Part shown: positions 16,487 to 25,116 of the stretch, one piece after another
Layout of the letters: the number at the start of each line of letters is the position of its first letter
Position numbering within the stretch: position 1 is the stretch's first letter
Assembly (NCBI GenBank): GCA_963821755.1
Contig: CAWGEX010000005.1
Location: 992,001-1,056,000, forward strand
Reading direction: 5' to 3'
DNA length: 64,000 nt
From: Bog-473 sp963821755
Lineage (GTDB): Bacteria; Actinomycetota; Acidimicrobiia; Acidimicrobiales; RAAP-2
Position numbers and translations under genes: made by a program
Notes under the pieces: model-generated
The model's input: only the letters and a program-made list of their open reading frames with translations
What the model was told of the DNA's origin: nothing
Databases searched by the model: none

Positions 16487-17362
16487 ATGCAACGAACATT
16501 CGACACTCCCGGCAAGGTCAGCGTCGTCGTGGAGAACGACGTCGGCTTGGTGGTGATCACCGCCCGCGAGGCGGCCACCACCGAGGTGACGCTCGAAGCA
16601 GATTCCGGCGGATCGGAGGAACTGGTGGAGGGCGCCACGGTCGAGAACCAGCCGTCGGGGGGCGACTCCATCATCCGGGTGAAGGTCCCCCACAAGCACG
16701 GGATGAAATTCGTGCGGCGCAACGGCGTCACCGTGCGCATCGGCATGCCTCTCCAGGGCGACGTCGATGTGGCCACGGCGTCGGCCGATGTCGAGCTGAA
16801 CGGTTCCATCGGAGAGGCACGGGTCAAGACGGTCAGCGGCGACATCACGGCCGACGACGCCAGCGGCGACATGCGGGCCAAATCGGTCAGCGGTGACATC
16901 TCGGTGGGCACGGTGGCCGGCGACCTGCGGATGCATTCGGCGGCCGGCGACATGCGGGCCGTCCGGGTGGATGGCCGGGCCCAACTGACTTCGACGTCGG
17001 GTGACATCGAGGTCGGCTCGGCCGCCAACCGCGCCGATGTCCGGTCGACCTCCGGTGACGTCAGGCTGGGCGATGTGGCGGGTGACGCCTCCATCGTCGG
17101 CGTCTCCGGCAACGTACGAGTGCTCTCCTATGCCGCCGGGACCATGCAGGTCAGAGCCGTCTCGGGTGACATCACGGTCGGGATCGTCCAGGGGGTCAAT
17201 CTCCGCGTCGACGCTGAGACCATGTCCGGCCGGGTCCACTCGGATATTCCGCTGGGCCAGGAGCCGGGCTCCCGGGGCGAGGGACCCGATGTCGCCGTCA
17301 CGGCCCGGAGTGTCTCGGGTGACGTGCTGGTGGAACGAGCGGCCGGGCCGCACGTGCGCTGA
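16487..17362 (+). CDS. DUF4097 beta-helix protein
   Basis: 291 residues. After an N-terminal beta domain, residues ~90-285 contain many repeats of the form (V)SGDI/SGDM/SGDV spaced by about 16-22 residues, which predicts a right-handed parallel beta-helix of the DUF4097 (putative adhesin) family. No signal peptide or membrane segment is visible, so it is probably cytoplasmic. A strong AAAGGAGG precedes ATG 16487. The RHH-DUF4097 pairing is recurrent in actinobacteria but its function is unknown to me. Confidence 0.8.
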   Translation: MQRTFDTPGKVSVVVENDVGLVVITAREAATTEVTLEADSGGSEELVEGATVENQPSGGDSIIRVKVPHKHGMKFVRRNGVTVRIGMPLQGDVDVATASADVELNGSIGEARVKTVSGDITADDASGDMRAKSVSGDISVGTVAGDLRMHSAAGDMRAVRVDGRAQLTSTSGDIEVGSAANRADVRSTSGDVRLGDVAGDASIVGVSGNVRVLSYAAGTMQVRAVSGDITVGIVQGVNLRVDAETMSGRVHSDIPLGQEPGSRGEGPDVAVTARSVSGDVLVERAAGPHVR

Positions 17363-17376
17363 GGGAAACTGACGCC

Positions 17377-17904
17377 GTGCGGGTGCGGCGTCGGGCAGAG
17401 GGTGATATGGACGCATGCGTCCGGCTGGCGGAAGTCGTCCATGAACGGGATGGCTATCCGGCGTACCTGGCCACCGATCTGCGGACGTTCCTGTCCGCTC
17501 CCGACGCCCTGGCGGCGTGGGTGGCCGAAGCCGAGGGTCAGGTCATCGGCCACGTGGCCCTCCATCGTCGGACCATCCCGGCCGCCATGTCCATCGCCGC
17601 CGAAGCCCTGCCGTGTCCCATCGACCAGCTGGGTGTGGTGGCTCGCCTTCTGGTGGGTCCCGAGGCGCGCCAACGGGGAGTGGGCCGTGCCCTGCTCGAG
17701 GTGGCGACCCAGGAGGCCCGAACGCTCGGCCGGTGGCCCGTCCTCGATGTGTCCGACCAATTCCAGCCGGCCGTTGCGCTGTACGAGCAGAGCGGTTGGG
17801 TCCGCGCCGGGCAGGTGCATCTCCAACTCGGCGGCCGGGCGATTGAGGAACTCGTCTACCTCGGACCGGCTCCCGCCCGAGTGAACGGCGGATCGGTAGA
17901 TTGA
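17377..17904 (+). CDS. GNAT-family N-acetyltransferase
   Basis: 175 residues with a GNAT fold. The acetyl-CoA-binding motif A reads LLVGPEARQRGVGRALLEVA near residues 91-110, and the C-terminal VALYEQSGWVRAG is motif B. GTG 17377 lies 14 bases after the DUF4097 stop, so it is probably the third gene of that operon. Substrate unknown. Confidence 0.8.
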   Translation: MRVRRRAEGDMDACVRLAEVVHERDGYPAYLATDLRTFLSAPDALAAWVAEAEGQVIGHVALHRRTIPAAMSIAAEALPCPIDQLGVVARLLVGPEARQRGVGRALLEVATQEARTLGRWPVLDVSDQFQPAVALYEQSGWVRAGQVHLQLGGRAIEELVYLGPAPARVNGGSVD

Positions 17905-17919
17905 GAAGAGGAGGTCGAC

Positions 17920-18039
17920 GTGTACCAGAGCCACCTCGAGGAATCCGCGCTCAACCCGACCAACCTGCTCGATCTGACGCCCCAGGGCCGGGGCGAGTGG
18001 TACGCCGGGCTCGACCACCGAGGCATCGCGCGGTGGTGA
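17920..18039 (+). CDS. Small hypothetical protein, 39 residues
   Basis: Short frame starting GTG 17920 with a strong GAGGAGGT 6-8 bases upstream. The product begins VYQSHLEESALNPTNLLDL and ends GLDHRGIARW. It overlaps the GTG of the following MmcQ-like gene, an arrangement typical of coupled genes. It is soluble and has no recognised domain. It could instead be a remnant of a longer gene, since NLLDLTPQGRGEWYAG looks like the start of a larger fold. Confidence 0.45.
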   Translation: MYQSHLEESALNPTNLLDLTPQGRGEWYAGLDHRGIARW

Positions 18040-18371
18040 CGCTCGCGAAAGTGCGTCAGATGGCGCTCGCCCTCCCCGAAGTAACCGAGCAGGATCACCA
18101 CGGCATGGATTCATTCCGGGTGCGCAACAAGATCTTCGCCACGGTCCCCGACGGGTACCACGTCCGGGTCATGATCGAGGAGCCGGAGATCCTGGCGGCG
18201 GCGGTTGAGGACCCCTCTTCCTGCGAGCCGCTCCATTGGGGCAAGCGGCTGGCCTGTGTGGTGGTCAACCTCCGCACGGTGCGGGTCGACCTGCTCGGAG
18301 AGCTGCTCACCGAGGCCTGGCTGCGCAAGTCCCCCAAGAGCCTGGCTCGCACGCTCTTGGACCGGGGTTGA
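18036..18371 (+). CDS. MmcQ/YjbR-family protein
   Basis: 111-residue single-domain protein of the MmcQ/YjbR family, a small alpha/beta fold with a proposed DNA-binding-like surface and no settled function. Recognisable are RQMALALPEVTEQDHHGMDS, FRVRNKIFATV and the C-terminal LLTEAWLRKSPKSLARTLL. GTG 18036 (or 18033) overlaps the stop of the 39-residue frame. Its 3' end converges on serC with 10 bases between stops. Confidence 0.75.
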   Translation: MTLAKVRQMALALPEVTEQDHHGMDSFRVRNKIFATVPDGYHVRVMIEEPEILAAAVEDPSSCEPLHWGKRLACVVVNLRTVRVDLLGELLTEAWLRKSPKSLARTLLDRG

Positions 18372-18381
18372 ACCGCTCGGG

Positions 18382-19543
18382 TTACGCGCTGGCCAGAGCT
18401 CCCACCACGTAGTTGATGCAGGCACAGAGCGAGGCGATGTCGTCGGGCTCGATGGCCGGGAACATGGCGATGCGGAGTTGGTTGCGGCCCAGCTTGCGGT
18501 AGGGCTCGGTGTCGACGATGCCGTTGGCCCGCAGCGTGGCAGCGATCGCCGAGGCATCGATGGCGTCGACGAAATCGATGGTGGCGACCACGTGCGCTGC
18601 GTTGCGCCGGGTTCTCCACGAAGGGTCGCGCGAAGCCGGTCTGCTCGGCCCACGTGTAGAGGATCTCGGCCGAGCGGTCGCAGCGCGAGGCCGTCCACTC
18701 CAGGCCGCCGTTGGCGTTCATCCAGTCCACTTGCTCGGCCAGCATGAAGATGGTGGCCAGCGCCGGCGTGTTGTACGTCTGGTCCAGCACGGAGTTGTCG
18801 ACGGCCGTCTTTAGGTCGAGGAAGGTGGGGATCCAGCGACCCGATGAGGCGATCTGCTCCACCCGCTCGAGGGCGGCGGGGGACAGCAGGGCGATCCACA
18901 GTCCCCCATCTCCGGCGAAGCACTTCTGCGGGGCCAGGTAGTAGGCGTCGAACTCGTTCGGGTCGACCCGCAGTCCGCCGGCGCCCGATGTCCCGTCGAC
19001 CGCGACCAGGCCCCCGCCGTCCTTCGGCAGGGGCGCCCCCTTGGGCCTCCGAATGGGCATGGCCACTCCGGTCGAGGTCTCGTTGTGGGTGAGGGCATAG
19101 AGATCCACCGAGGAGTCGGCCACGGGGACCGGGTGGGTCCCCACCTCGGCCGCAATGATCTGGGGGTCCTTCAGGTGAGGTGCCGCCGTGACGCAGGCGG
19201 CGAATTTGGAGGAGAACTCGCCGAAGCTCAAATGCTGGCTCTGGTCCTGGATCAGCCCGAAGGTGGCGGCGTCCCAGAAGCAGGTCGTTCCCCCATTGCC
19301 CAGCACGACTTCGTAGCCGTCTGGGAGGGAGAAGAGATCACGGAATCCTTGCCGGACCCGGCCCACCTGAGCTTTCACGGTCTTCTGGCGATGGCTGGTG
19401 CCCATGTAGGTCGATGCGACCTCGGCCAGGGCGGCAATCTGTTCGGGACGGACCTTCGAGGGCCCCGATCCGAATCGACCGTCCTGGGGCCGGAGCTCGG
19501 TGGGAATGGTGATGTCAGGGGTGTCGGGCACGTATGCGATCAT
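18382..19543 (-). pseudogene. serC: Phosphoserine aminotransferase with a one-base frameshift
   Basis: PLP enzyme of serine synthesis, mycobacterial type: IPTELRPQDGRFGSGPSKVR at the N-terminus, LGNGGTTCFWDAATFGL, AHNETSTG-like HNETSTGVAMPIRRP and the PLP-Lys region AYYLAPQKCFAGDGGLW. The frame runs from ATG 19543 to FVENPAQRS, then goes out of phase near 18595. The family sequence HVVATIDFVDAIDAS resumes one base later and runs to the stop at 18382. Removing one base at 18595/18596 restores an uninterrupted protein of normal length. This is either a sequencing/assembly error or a recent mutation. ATG 19543 is only 7 bases from the divergent aminotransferase start; GTG 19531 is an alternative. 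Confidence 0.85.
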
Positions 19544-19550
19544 AAGATCT

Positions 19551-20783
19551 GTGACGAGCGCCTCCGCCACCCAAAGTGAACTTCGCCGGATATCGCGCCG
19601 CGCTGCCGCGGTGTCGCCGTCCGCCACGCTGGCCGTCGACGCCAAGGCCAAGGCGCTCCAGGCGGCCGGTGAGCACGTGATCGGGTTCGGCGCCGGCGAG
19701 CCGGACTTCGCCACGCCGGCCCACATCGTCGAGGCCGCGGTAGTGGCGTGCCGGGAACCGGCAAACCATCACTACACGCCGACCGGCGGAATCCCGGCGC
19801 TCCGCGAGGCCATCGCGGCCAAGACGCTGCGGGACTCGGGCCTGTCGGTCACACCCCAGCAGGTGCTGGTGACCAACGGGGGCAAGCAGGCCGTCGCCAA
19901 CGCCTTCGCCGTGCTGTGCGACCCGGGCGACGAGGTCATCATCCTGGCTCCGTTCTGGACGACCTACCCCGAGTCGATCGCCCTGGCCGGCGGCGTCCCG
20001 GTGCCCGTGCTGTCCGACGAGACGAGCGGATTCCGCTCGAGCGTCGAGGAGCTCGAGGCGGCCCGCACGCCCCGGACCAAGGCGCTCCTCTTCGTCTCAC
20101 CGTCGAACCCCACCGGCGCGGTCTACCCACGCGAAGAGATCGAGGCGATCGGCCGCTGGGCGGTCGAGCACGGTCTGTGGGTGCTGACCGACGAGATCTA
20201 CGAGCACCTGGTGTACGGCGGAGCCGAGCACCACTCCATGCCGGTGCTGGTGCCCGAGTTGGCCGAGCGCTGTCTGGTGGCCAACGGGGTGGCCAAGACC
20301 TATGCCATGACGGGGTGGCGCGTCGGGTGGTTGATCGGTCCGACCGATGCCATCACCGCGGCCACCAACATCCAGAGCCACGAGACGTCCAACGTGGCCA
20401 ATGTGTCCCAGCGGGCCGCACTGGCCGCCGTGTCGGGCGGCCTCGAGGACGTGGCCATGATGCGGGCGGCCTTCGACCGACGTCGCAACACCATGTTCCG
20501 CATGCTCAATGACATCGACGGCGTGGTGTGCGTCGAGCCCGAAGGGGCCTTCTACGCCTACCCGTCGGTCAAGGGTCTGCTGGGGAAATCGCTGCGGGGG
20601 CAGCGGCCATCGTCCAGCGCCGAGCTGGCGGAGGTGTGCATCAACGAGACCAAGGTGGCGGTGGTGCCCGGCGAGGCGTTCGGCGCGCCCGGGTTCTTCC
20701 GCATGTCCTATGCCTTGGGCGACGATGACCTGGTCGAAGGGGTTTCCCGGTTGGCCGAGCTCTTTGCCGAAGCGCAAGACTGA
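19551..20783 (+). CDS. aspC: Class I/II aminotransferase, aspartate type
   Basis: PLP-dependent fold-type I aminotransferase of 410 residues, most like bacterial aspartate aminotransferases (subgroup Ib). Seen are GAGEPDFATPAHI, YTPTGGIPALREAI, SPSNPTGAVYPREEI, the TDEIYEHLVYGG aspartate region and the PLP lysine in AKTYAMTGWRVGW. GTG 19551 follows CATAAGATCT, a possible -10 at leaderless distance. It is divergent from serC and followed by serA after 50 bases, so the three probably serve amino-group and serine metabolism together. The gene symbol is by family, not proven specificity. Confidence 0.85.
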   Translation: MTSASATQSELRRISRRAAAVSPSATLAVDAKAKALQAAGEHVIGFGAGEPDFATPAHIVEAAVVACREPANHHYTPTGGIPALREAIAAKTLRDSGLSVTPQQVLVTNGGKQAVANAFAVLCDPGDEVIILAPFWTTYPESIALAGGVPVPVLSDETSGFRSSVEELEAARTPRTKALLFVSPSNPTGAVYPREEIEAIGRWAVEHGLWVLTDEIYEHLVYGGAEHHSMPVLVPELAERCLVANGVAKTYAMTGWRVGWLIGPTDAITAATNIQSHETSNVANVSQRAALAAVSGGLEDVAMMRAAFDRRRNTMFRMLNDIDGVVCVEPEGAFYAYPSVKGLLGKSLRGQRPSSSAELAEVCINETKVAVVPGEAFGAPGFFRMSYALGDDDLVEGVSRLAELFAEAQD

Positions 20784-20833
20784 CCGGCAGCACCGGTCGT
20801 TCGTCGAGCGGGGGGAGTGAGGAGACCACTGCG

Positions 20834-22405
20834 GTGGCACGGGTACTAGTTACGGAGAAGATCGCCCAGAGCGGACTGGACCTGTTGGCGCGGGCCGGGC
20901 ACGAGGTCGACGTGCAGGAGGGCCTGAGCCCCGAGGAGCTCCTGGGGTCCATTGTCGGCGCCCACGCCCTCATCATCCGATCGTCGACGCAGGTCACGTC
21001 CGACGTCCTGGCTGCCGGTACCTCGCTGCAGGTGGTCGGCCGGGCCGGAGTGGGGCTCGACAACGTCGACGTCACCGCGGCCACCGAGCGCGGCGTCATG
21101 GTGGTCAACGCCCCGACGTCGAACATCCTCTCGGTGGCCGAGCAGGCCATGGCCCTGCTGCTCGCCCAGGCCCGCAACATTCCCCAAGCGCACGCGGCCC
21201 TGGTGGCGGGGCGCTGGGAGCGTTCCAAGTGGGAGGGCGTGGAGCTCCACGGCAAGGTCCTCGGCGTGGTCGGGCTCGGTCGAGCCGGCTCGTTGGTGGC
21301 CCAGCGCGCCCTGGCCTTCGGCATGGAATTGATCGGCTTCGACCCGTTCGTCTCGCCCGAGCGGGCCCGGGCCATGGCCGTCCGCCTGGTCACGCTCGAG
21401 GAGCTGGTGGGCCAGGCCGACTTCGTCTCCATCCACACGCCCAAGACGCCCGAGACGATCGGCCTGTTCGGCCGGGACCTGCTGGCCAAGGCCAAGCCCG
21501 GCATCCGGATCATCAACACGGCCCGAGGGGGCATCGTCGACGAGGAGGCGCTGGCCGAGGCCATCCGGGACGGCATCGTGGCCGGGGCCGGGCTGGACGT
21601 CTTCGCCCAGGAGCCGTGCACGGACTCGCCGTTGTTCGAGCTGCCCGGGGTCGTCGTCTCGCCACACCTCGGCGCTTCGACCGAGGAAGCCCAGGACAAG
21701 GCCGGGGTGACCATTGCCGAGCAGGTCCTGCTCTCGCTGGCCGGCGACTTCGTGCCTTATGCCGTCAACGTGGCGGCCACCGACGTGTCCGACCTGGTCC
21801 GCCCGTTCATGCCGTTGGCCGAGCAGCTGGGTCGTTTCTTCGCCTGCCTGCACGACGGTCTGCCCGATGGCCTGGAGATCGAGTGCCAAGGTGAGCTGGC
21901 TTCGGTGAGCACGGGCATCCTCACGCTCTCCGCGCTCAAGGGCATCTTCGCCGGTTCGACGGAAGAACCGGTGTCCTATGTCAACGCCCCGCAGTTGGCC
22001 GAGCAGCGGGGACTCGAAGTCCGCGAGTCCTCGACCGCCACCTCGCGCGACTACAAGGCGCTCATCACGCTGCGCTCGAAGTCGCACTCGATCTCGGGCA
22101 CGTTGAGCACGGCCGGACTCCACACCGAGCCCCGGGTGGTCATGGTCGACGACCATGTGGTCGAGGTACCGCCGTCACCGCACATGCTGGTGGTGCGCAA
22201 TGACGACCGTCCCGGAATGATCGGCATCGTCGGCACCGCGTTGGGCGCCGCCGGTACGTCCATCTCGTCCATGGCGGTGGGGCCGAGCCCCTCCGCTCCC
22301 ACGGCGATGATGGTGATCTCGACCACCTCCCCGGCGCCCGATGCCGTGGTCGAACAGCTCCGGAGTGACGACGGCATCCTCGACCTACACCGCGTCAGCC
22401 TGTAG
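20834..22405 (+). CDS. serA: D-3-phosphoglycerate dehydrogenase
   Basis: First enzyme of phosphorylated serine synthesis. The 523-residue long form has the 2-hydroxyacid dehydrogenase core (VGRAGVGLDNVD, NAD loop GVVGLGRAGSLV, catalytic His in VVSPHLGASTEEAQ), an allosteric-substrate-binding insert around residues 315-450, and a C-terminal ACT domain (MLVVRNDDRPGMIGIVGTAL) for serine feedback. GTG 20834 has GAGGAG about 10 bases upstream. Short GACCGG/CCGGTC arms at 20783-20799 precede it. Confidence 0.95.
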   Translation: MARVLVTEKIAQSGLDLLARAGHEVDVQEGLSPEELLGSIVGAHALIIRSSTQVTSDVLAAGTSLQVVGRAGVGLDNVDVTAATERGVMVVNAPTSNILSVAEQAMALLLAQARNIPQAHAALVAGRWERSKWEGVELHGKVLGVVGLGRAGSLVAQRALAFGMELIGFDPFVSPERARAMAVRLVTLEELVGQADFVSIHTPKTPETIGLFGRDLLAKAKPGIRIINTARGGIVDEEALAEAIRDGIVAGAGLDVFAQEPCTDSPLFELPGVVVSPHLGASTEEAQDKAGVTIAEQVLLSLAGDFVPYAVNVAATDVSDLVRPFMPLAEQLGRFFACLHDGLPDGLEIECQGELASVSTGILTLSALKGIFAGSTEEPVSYVNAPQLAEQRGLEVRESSTATSRDYKALITLRSKSHSISGTLSTAGLHTEPRVVMVDDHVVEVPPSPHMLVVRNDDRPGMIGIVGTALGAAGTSISSMAVGPSPSAPTAMMVISTTSPAPDAVVEQLRSDDGILDLHRVSL

Positions 22406-22428
22406 CCGATCGTCAGGCGGTCACCGGA

Positions 22429-22605
22429 TCAGGCAGTCGAGTCAGTTGGTCGTCGGGGTACCGTCGGCCAGGTATCGAGGCTGCCGATCACCGGTTGACC
22501 TCGGAGGGCCTGCCGAGGTGATCGATCCAGTAGCACCTGGCGCACCACGCCGAACACGGCAGCCACCAGGGCGATGCGTATGACGATGCTGAAAAAGCGG
22601 CGCAT
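22429..22605 (-). CDS. Small single-pass membrane protein, 58 residues
   Basis: A frame too short for most gene callers. Residues ~4-22 (FFSIVIRIALVAAVFGVV) form one membrane helix after MRR, giving an N-in basic start. The soluble tail contains PVIGSLDTWPTVPRRP, a pattern I recognise from short actinobacterial membrane proteins of unknown role. It converges with serA, 23 bases between stops. No strong RBS is visible. Codon use is consistent with coding. Confidence 0.6.
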   Translation of the reverse strand: MRRFFSIVIRIALVAAVFGVVRQVLLDRSPRQALRGQPVIGSLDTWPTVPRRPTDSTA

Positions 22606-22714
22606 CCCACCACCGTAGTTCCCCGGATTGCCGTACTGGAGCGCCCGGTTTTCGCCGGTCGCCCCTCCTCGAATCTTAGGAAACAGCCGTTCGGAAACAA
22701 GAGGAGATCAACAG

Positions 22715-23020
22715 ATGTCGGCAACGCTGAACTTGACGCATAAGGCAATCGGAGTGGAGGTGCGTCGTGGCACGTACGATGTCGCGGTCGACGGCGAGCA
22801 GATGGGGTCGGTCGAAATGAACGACACGATCGAGATACCAGTCGAGCCTGGACGTCATACCCTGCAGGTCCGCAATGGCCGAAAGTCGAGCAGTACTGAA
22901 ATCTTCGACGCCGCCGAGGGCGAGATCGTCGCCTTCCGATGCACCGGAAAGAGGTTCTTGCCGATCTTTCTGGCATCCTTCATCCTTCCCAGGCTGGCAC
23001 TGAAACTCGTTCGCGATTGA
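22715..23020 (+). CDS. Hypothetical protein with beta domain and C-terminal helix
   Basis: 101 residues. ATG 22715 has GAGGAG 10-11 bases upstream. Residues ~15-70 alternate like a small beta-sandwich (GTYDVAVDGEQMGSV, IEIPVEPGRHTLQVR), reminiscent of PEGA-type or carboxypeptidase-regulatory domains. The end, FLPIFLASFILPRLALKL, is a likely membrane anchor or amphipathic helix. No known function. It opens the lower-GC accessory block. Confidence 0.6.
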   Translation: MSATLNLTHKAIGVEVRRGTYDVAVDGEQMGSVEMNDTIEIPVEPGRHTLQVRNGRKSSSTEIFDAAEGEIVAFRCTGKRFLPIFLASFILPRLALKLVRD

Positions 23021-23110
23021 GTCGGCGTCGCCGTCGTGGCGCTGACCAACACGTCGTCACTGCCGCCCGCCTCGCCTGAGTGGGCGGGCCATCTAACGCC
23101 GGGAGAGTGG

Positions 23111-23644
23111 CTAAACAGTGCGCTCGAATGACTTCTCGTCGAGGTCGAGCTTCCACACATCGGGCATCCGCAGATTGGACCAAAATGAAAAGGGATCATT
23201 GAGTCCCATCTCGTGGTCGAGCCACGTGGTAAGGAATATGCCGTGGCTGACTAGGACAAGGCTCTCCGAGGTGTCGAAGGCCGATTTCAGTTGACCGATC
23301 CGGGTAGTCACGGCTTCGCGACGCTCCCATCCTTCGACTATCTCGCCTCTCAAATATTTGGCGACGGCATTCGCGTGCTCGTCCGCCGAGGCGTACCACG
23401 GCTTCTTCACTTCACTGAGCTGATCCCGTACTCGGGTCGCCACCAATGGAAAGGCCAGCGCAGCGGTTTCGCGGGCTCTGCGCTCCGGACTTGTCCACAC
23501 GACCGTGCTCGCAGATCGGCCAGCGAGCCTTCTTCCCAGAACGCTTGCGTCGTTCCTGCCCTTCTCAGTCAGGGGCCACTCGGCCCCCGACGTTTCCCTG
23601 GCCATGAGCGGCTCGGCGTGTCGGACGAGGACTAGCTGCGTCAC
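23111..23644 (-). CDS. Histidine phosphatase family protein
   Basis: 177 residues of the phosphoglycerate-mutase-like superfamily. The phospho-accepting motif is LVRHAEP at residues 6-12, an ERRARETAAL helix follows, and the second catalytic His lies in VLVSHGIF. Substrate unknown. GTG 23644 is the first start that keeps the beta-strand before RHA. Codon use is less GC-biased than in the neighbouring biosynthetic genes. Confidence 0.75.
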   Translation of the reverse strand: MTQLVLVRHAEPLMARETSGAEWPLTEKGRNDASVLGRRLAGRSASTVVWTSPERRARETAALAFPLVATRVRDQLSEVKKPWYASADEHANAVAKYLRGEIVEGWERREAVTTRIGQLKSAFDTSESLVLVSHGIFLTTWLDHEMGLNDPFSFWSNLRMPDVWKLDLDEKSFERTV

Positions 23645-23744
23645 GGCACCAGTCTTGCGCGGTCATTGACCCTGCTGCCCGGAACGAGAGCGGGTGTCTG
23701 GGCACAAGCCGTGCTGTTTTGGTGACGAGATCAACGTGATTAGC

Positions 23745-24221
23745 ATGATCTTGATGGCCGGTAACGAGCCCGAGGCGAGCTTTGGCAAGCGACTAGAGGC
23801 TTTCGCTCTCACCCCTCTGCTCTGCGTTGCCACGCTCGGGATCGGCTGGATGGTCTGGTGCGTTTTCGAATGGCGAAAGGGTCGGACCCCGAGCTATCGA
23901 GTCTTAAGGCTGCATGTGGTCCGGTTGTCAGATGGACAACCAATATGTCTAGGGAGATCGATCGTCCGGAGCGGGTTTTGTTGCCTCTTGCTCGTCCCGA
24001 CGATCGTGGTGTGCGCCATCATCGGCATTTCTTTTGTCTTTGGCGCTTCCGCTCCCGACAACCTGTTCCGCGATCCTCGGAGGGCTCCCTGGGACCATTT
24101 CACAAGCACAAAGGTCACCAGTGAGCAAGCGGAACCTTTGGTCGGAGGGGAGTTCAGGCCGGTCCTCGAGCCCATCGATCTGGCAACATCGAAAACGCCA
24201 TCCAACGCGCAATACAACTGA
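23745..24221 (+). CDS. RDD-family membrane protein
   Basis: About 158 residues with two membrane segments, near LLCVATLGIGWMVWCVF and FCCLLLVPTIVVCAIIGISF. The sequence GRTPSYRVLRLHVVRLSDG followed by a second Arg (IVRS) matches the RDD pattern, although the first Arg-Asp-Asp element is degenerate (KRLEAF). RDD proteins are suspected ion or solute transporters. ATG 23745 is preferred; a GTG at 23694 would add a Cys-rich stretch. GC is noticeably lower than in the flanks. The ~210 bases after it contain nothing I can support. Confidence 0.6.
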   Translation: MILMAGNEPEASFGKRLEAFALTPLLCVATLGIGWMVWCVFEWRKGRTPSYRVLRLHVVRLSDGQPICLGRSIVRSGFCCLLLVPTIVVCAIIGISFVFGASAPDNLFRDPRRAPWDHFTSTKVTSEQAEPLVGGEFRPVLEPIDLATSKTPSNAQYN

Positions 24222-24432
24222 GTTGTCGACTGTTACGTGGGGCAGAAACAGACTCCCATCTGGTCTCTGAGGCGCCAGCAGACGGGGTGACCCTAACCGC
24301 ATCGGGTCGGGGTGCCACCTTGCGGCACTTCCGGGCTAGGCGGGGAAGGGGCGTCCCCGTTCGGTAACCGGCAGTTGCGGACGGTCGGCTATGTCGAGTG
24401 TTCGTACAGACTCGCAGCCCGACCGACCTGGG

Positions 24433-24957
24433 TCAGATGTCGAGGTCGAGCCGCATGGCCACCTGCCCCCTAGGCGATAGTCCTTCGGCCACGTCGTGCT
24501 CCCCTCTGGCCAGCATCTCGGGTCCCAGTTCCGACTCATCTAGCACTCGGAAGCCGAGGTGCTCGTAGAGCGGACCGTTCCATGGCACCTCATAGAAGGT
24601 CGCCAGGGTTATTGCCGGTCGTCCCGCCGAACGCGCCCAGCTCTTGACCTGCTCGATAAGTGCTTTCCCGACCCCGTGTCCCTGGTGGCCGGGATGGACG
24701 CAGACGTGGAAGACGTGGGCGGCGTTGTCAAGGACACCTACGAGTATGTAGCCCACTACCTCGTCGTCGACCACAGCTACCCAGGAGCGTTCTGACCGCG
24801 CATACTCGACCAGTAACTCGATGGAGTCCGGAGGGCTGGCAGCAACCTGGTCATAACCGATGGCGGCGAACTGGCCTTGGGTGGCCAACTCGATGTGTTG
24901 GAGACGTGTGGCGTCCTCGGGGCGAGCTGGACGGATGGTGAACCGGCTGTCGGGCAC
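24433..24957 (-). CDS. GNAT-family N-acetyltransferase
   Basis: 174 residues. N-terminal FTIRPARPEDATRLQHIE and motif A VHPGHQGHGVGKALIEQV are classic GNAT; LYEHLGFRVLDESELGPEM supplies motif B. GTG 24957 gives the usual family length, since the open frame upstream reads as His/Arg/Pro-rich noise. Substrate unknown. It is a stand-alone gene, 159 bases from the next. Confidence 0.78.
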   Translation of the reverse strand: MPDSRFTIRPARPEDATRLQHIELATQGQFAAIGYDQVAASPPDSIELLVEYARSERSWVAVVDDEVVGYILVGVLDNAAHVFHVCVHPGHQGHGVGKALIEQVKSWARSAGRPAITLATFYEVPWNGPLYEHLGFRVLDESELGPEMLARGEHDVAEGLSPRGQVAMRLDLDI

Positions 24958-25116
24958 GGGTTCATGGTGGCAGGTCAGAGCGACCGGGATGTGCCGATAC
25001 CCGGGCGCTCTTGGGGTATCCCTGATCGCCGGCTCGCGGGCATGCCTGCTGTTTTCCAAACGTCTTGGTTGCCTACTTCGTGCCGGGGAGATCCCACCCC
25101 ATCGCGAGCCGGTGGT

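Noticed and set aside
24222..24432. Possible RNA gene in the 211-bp gap.
   Set aside because: No tRNA arms or stable terminator hairpin could be drawn.
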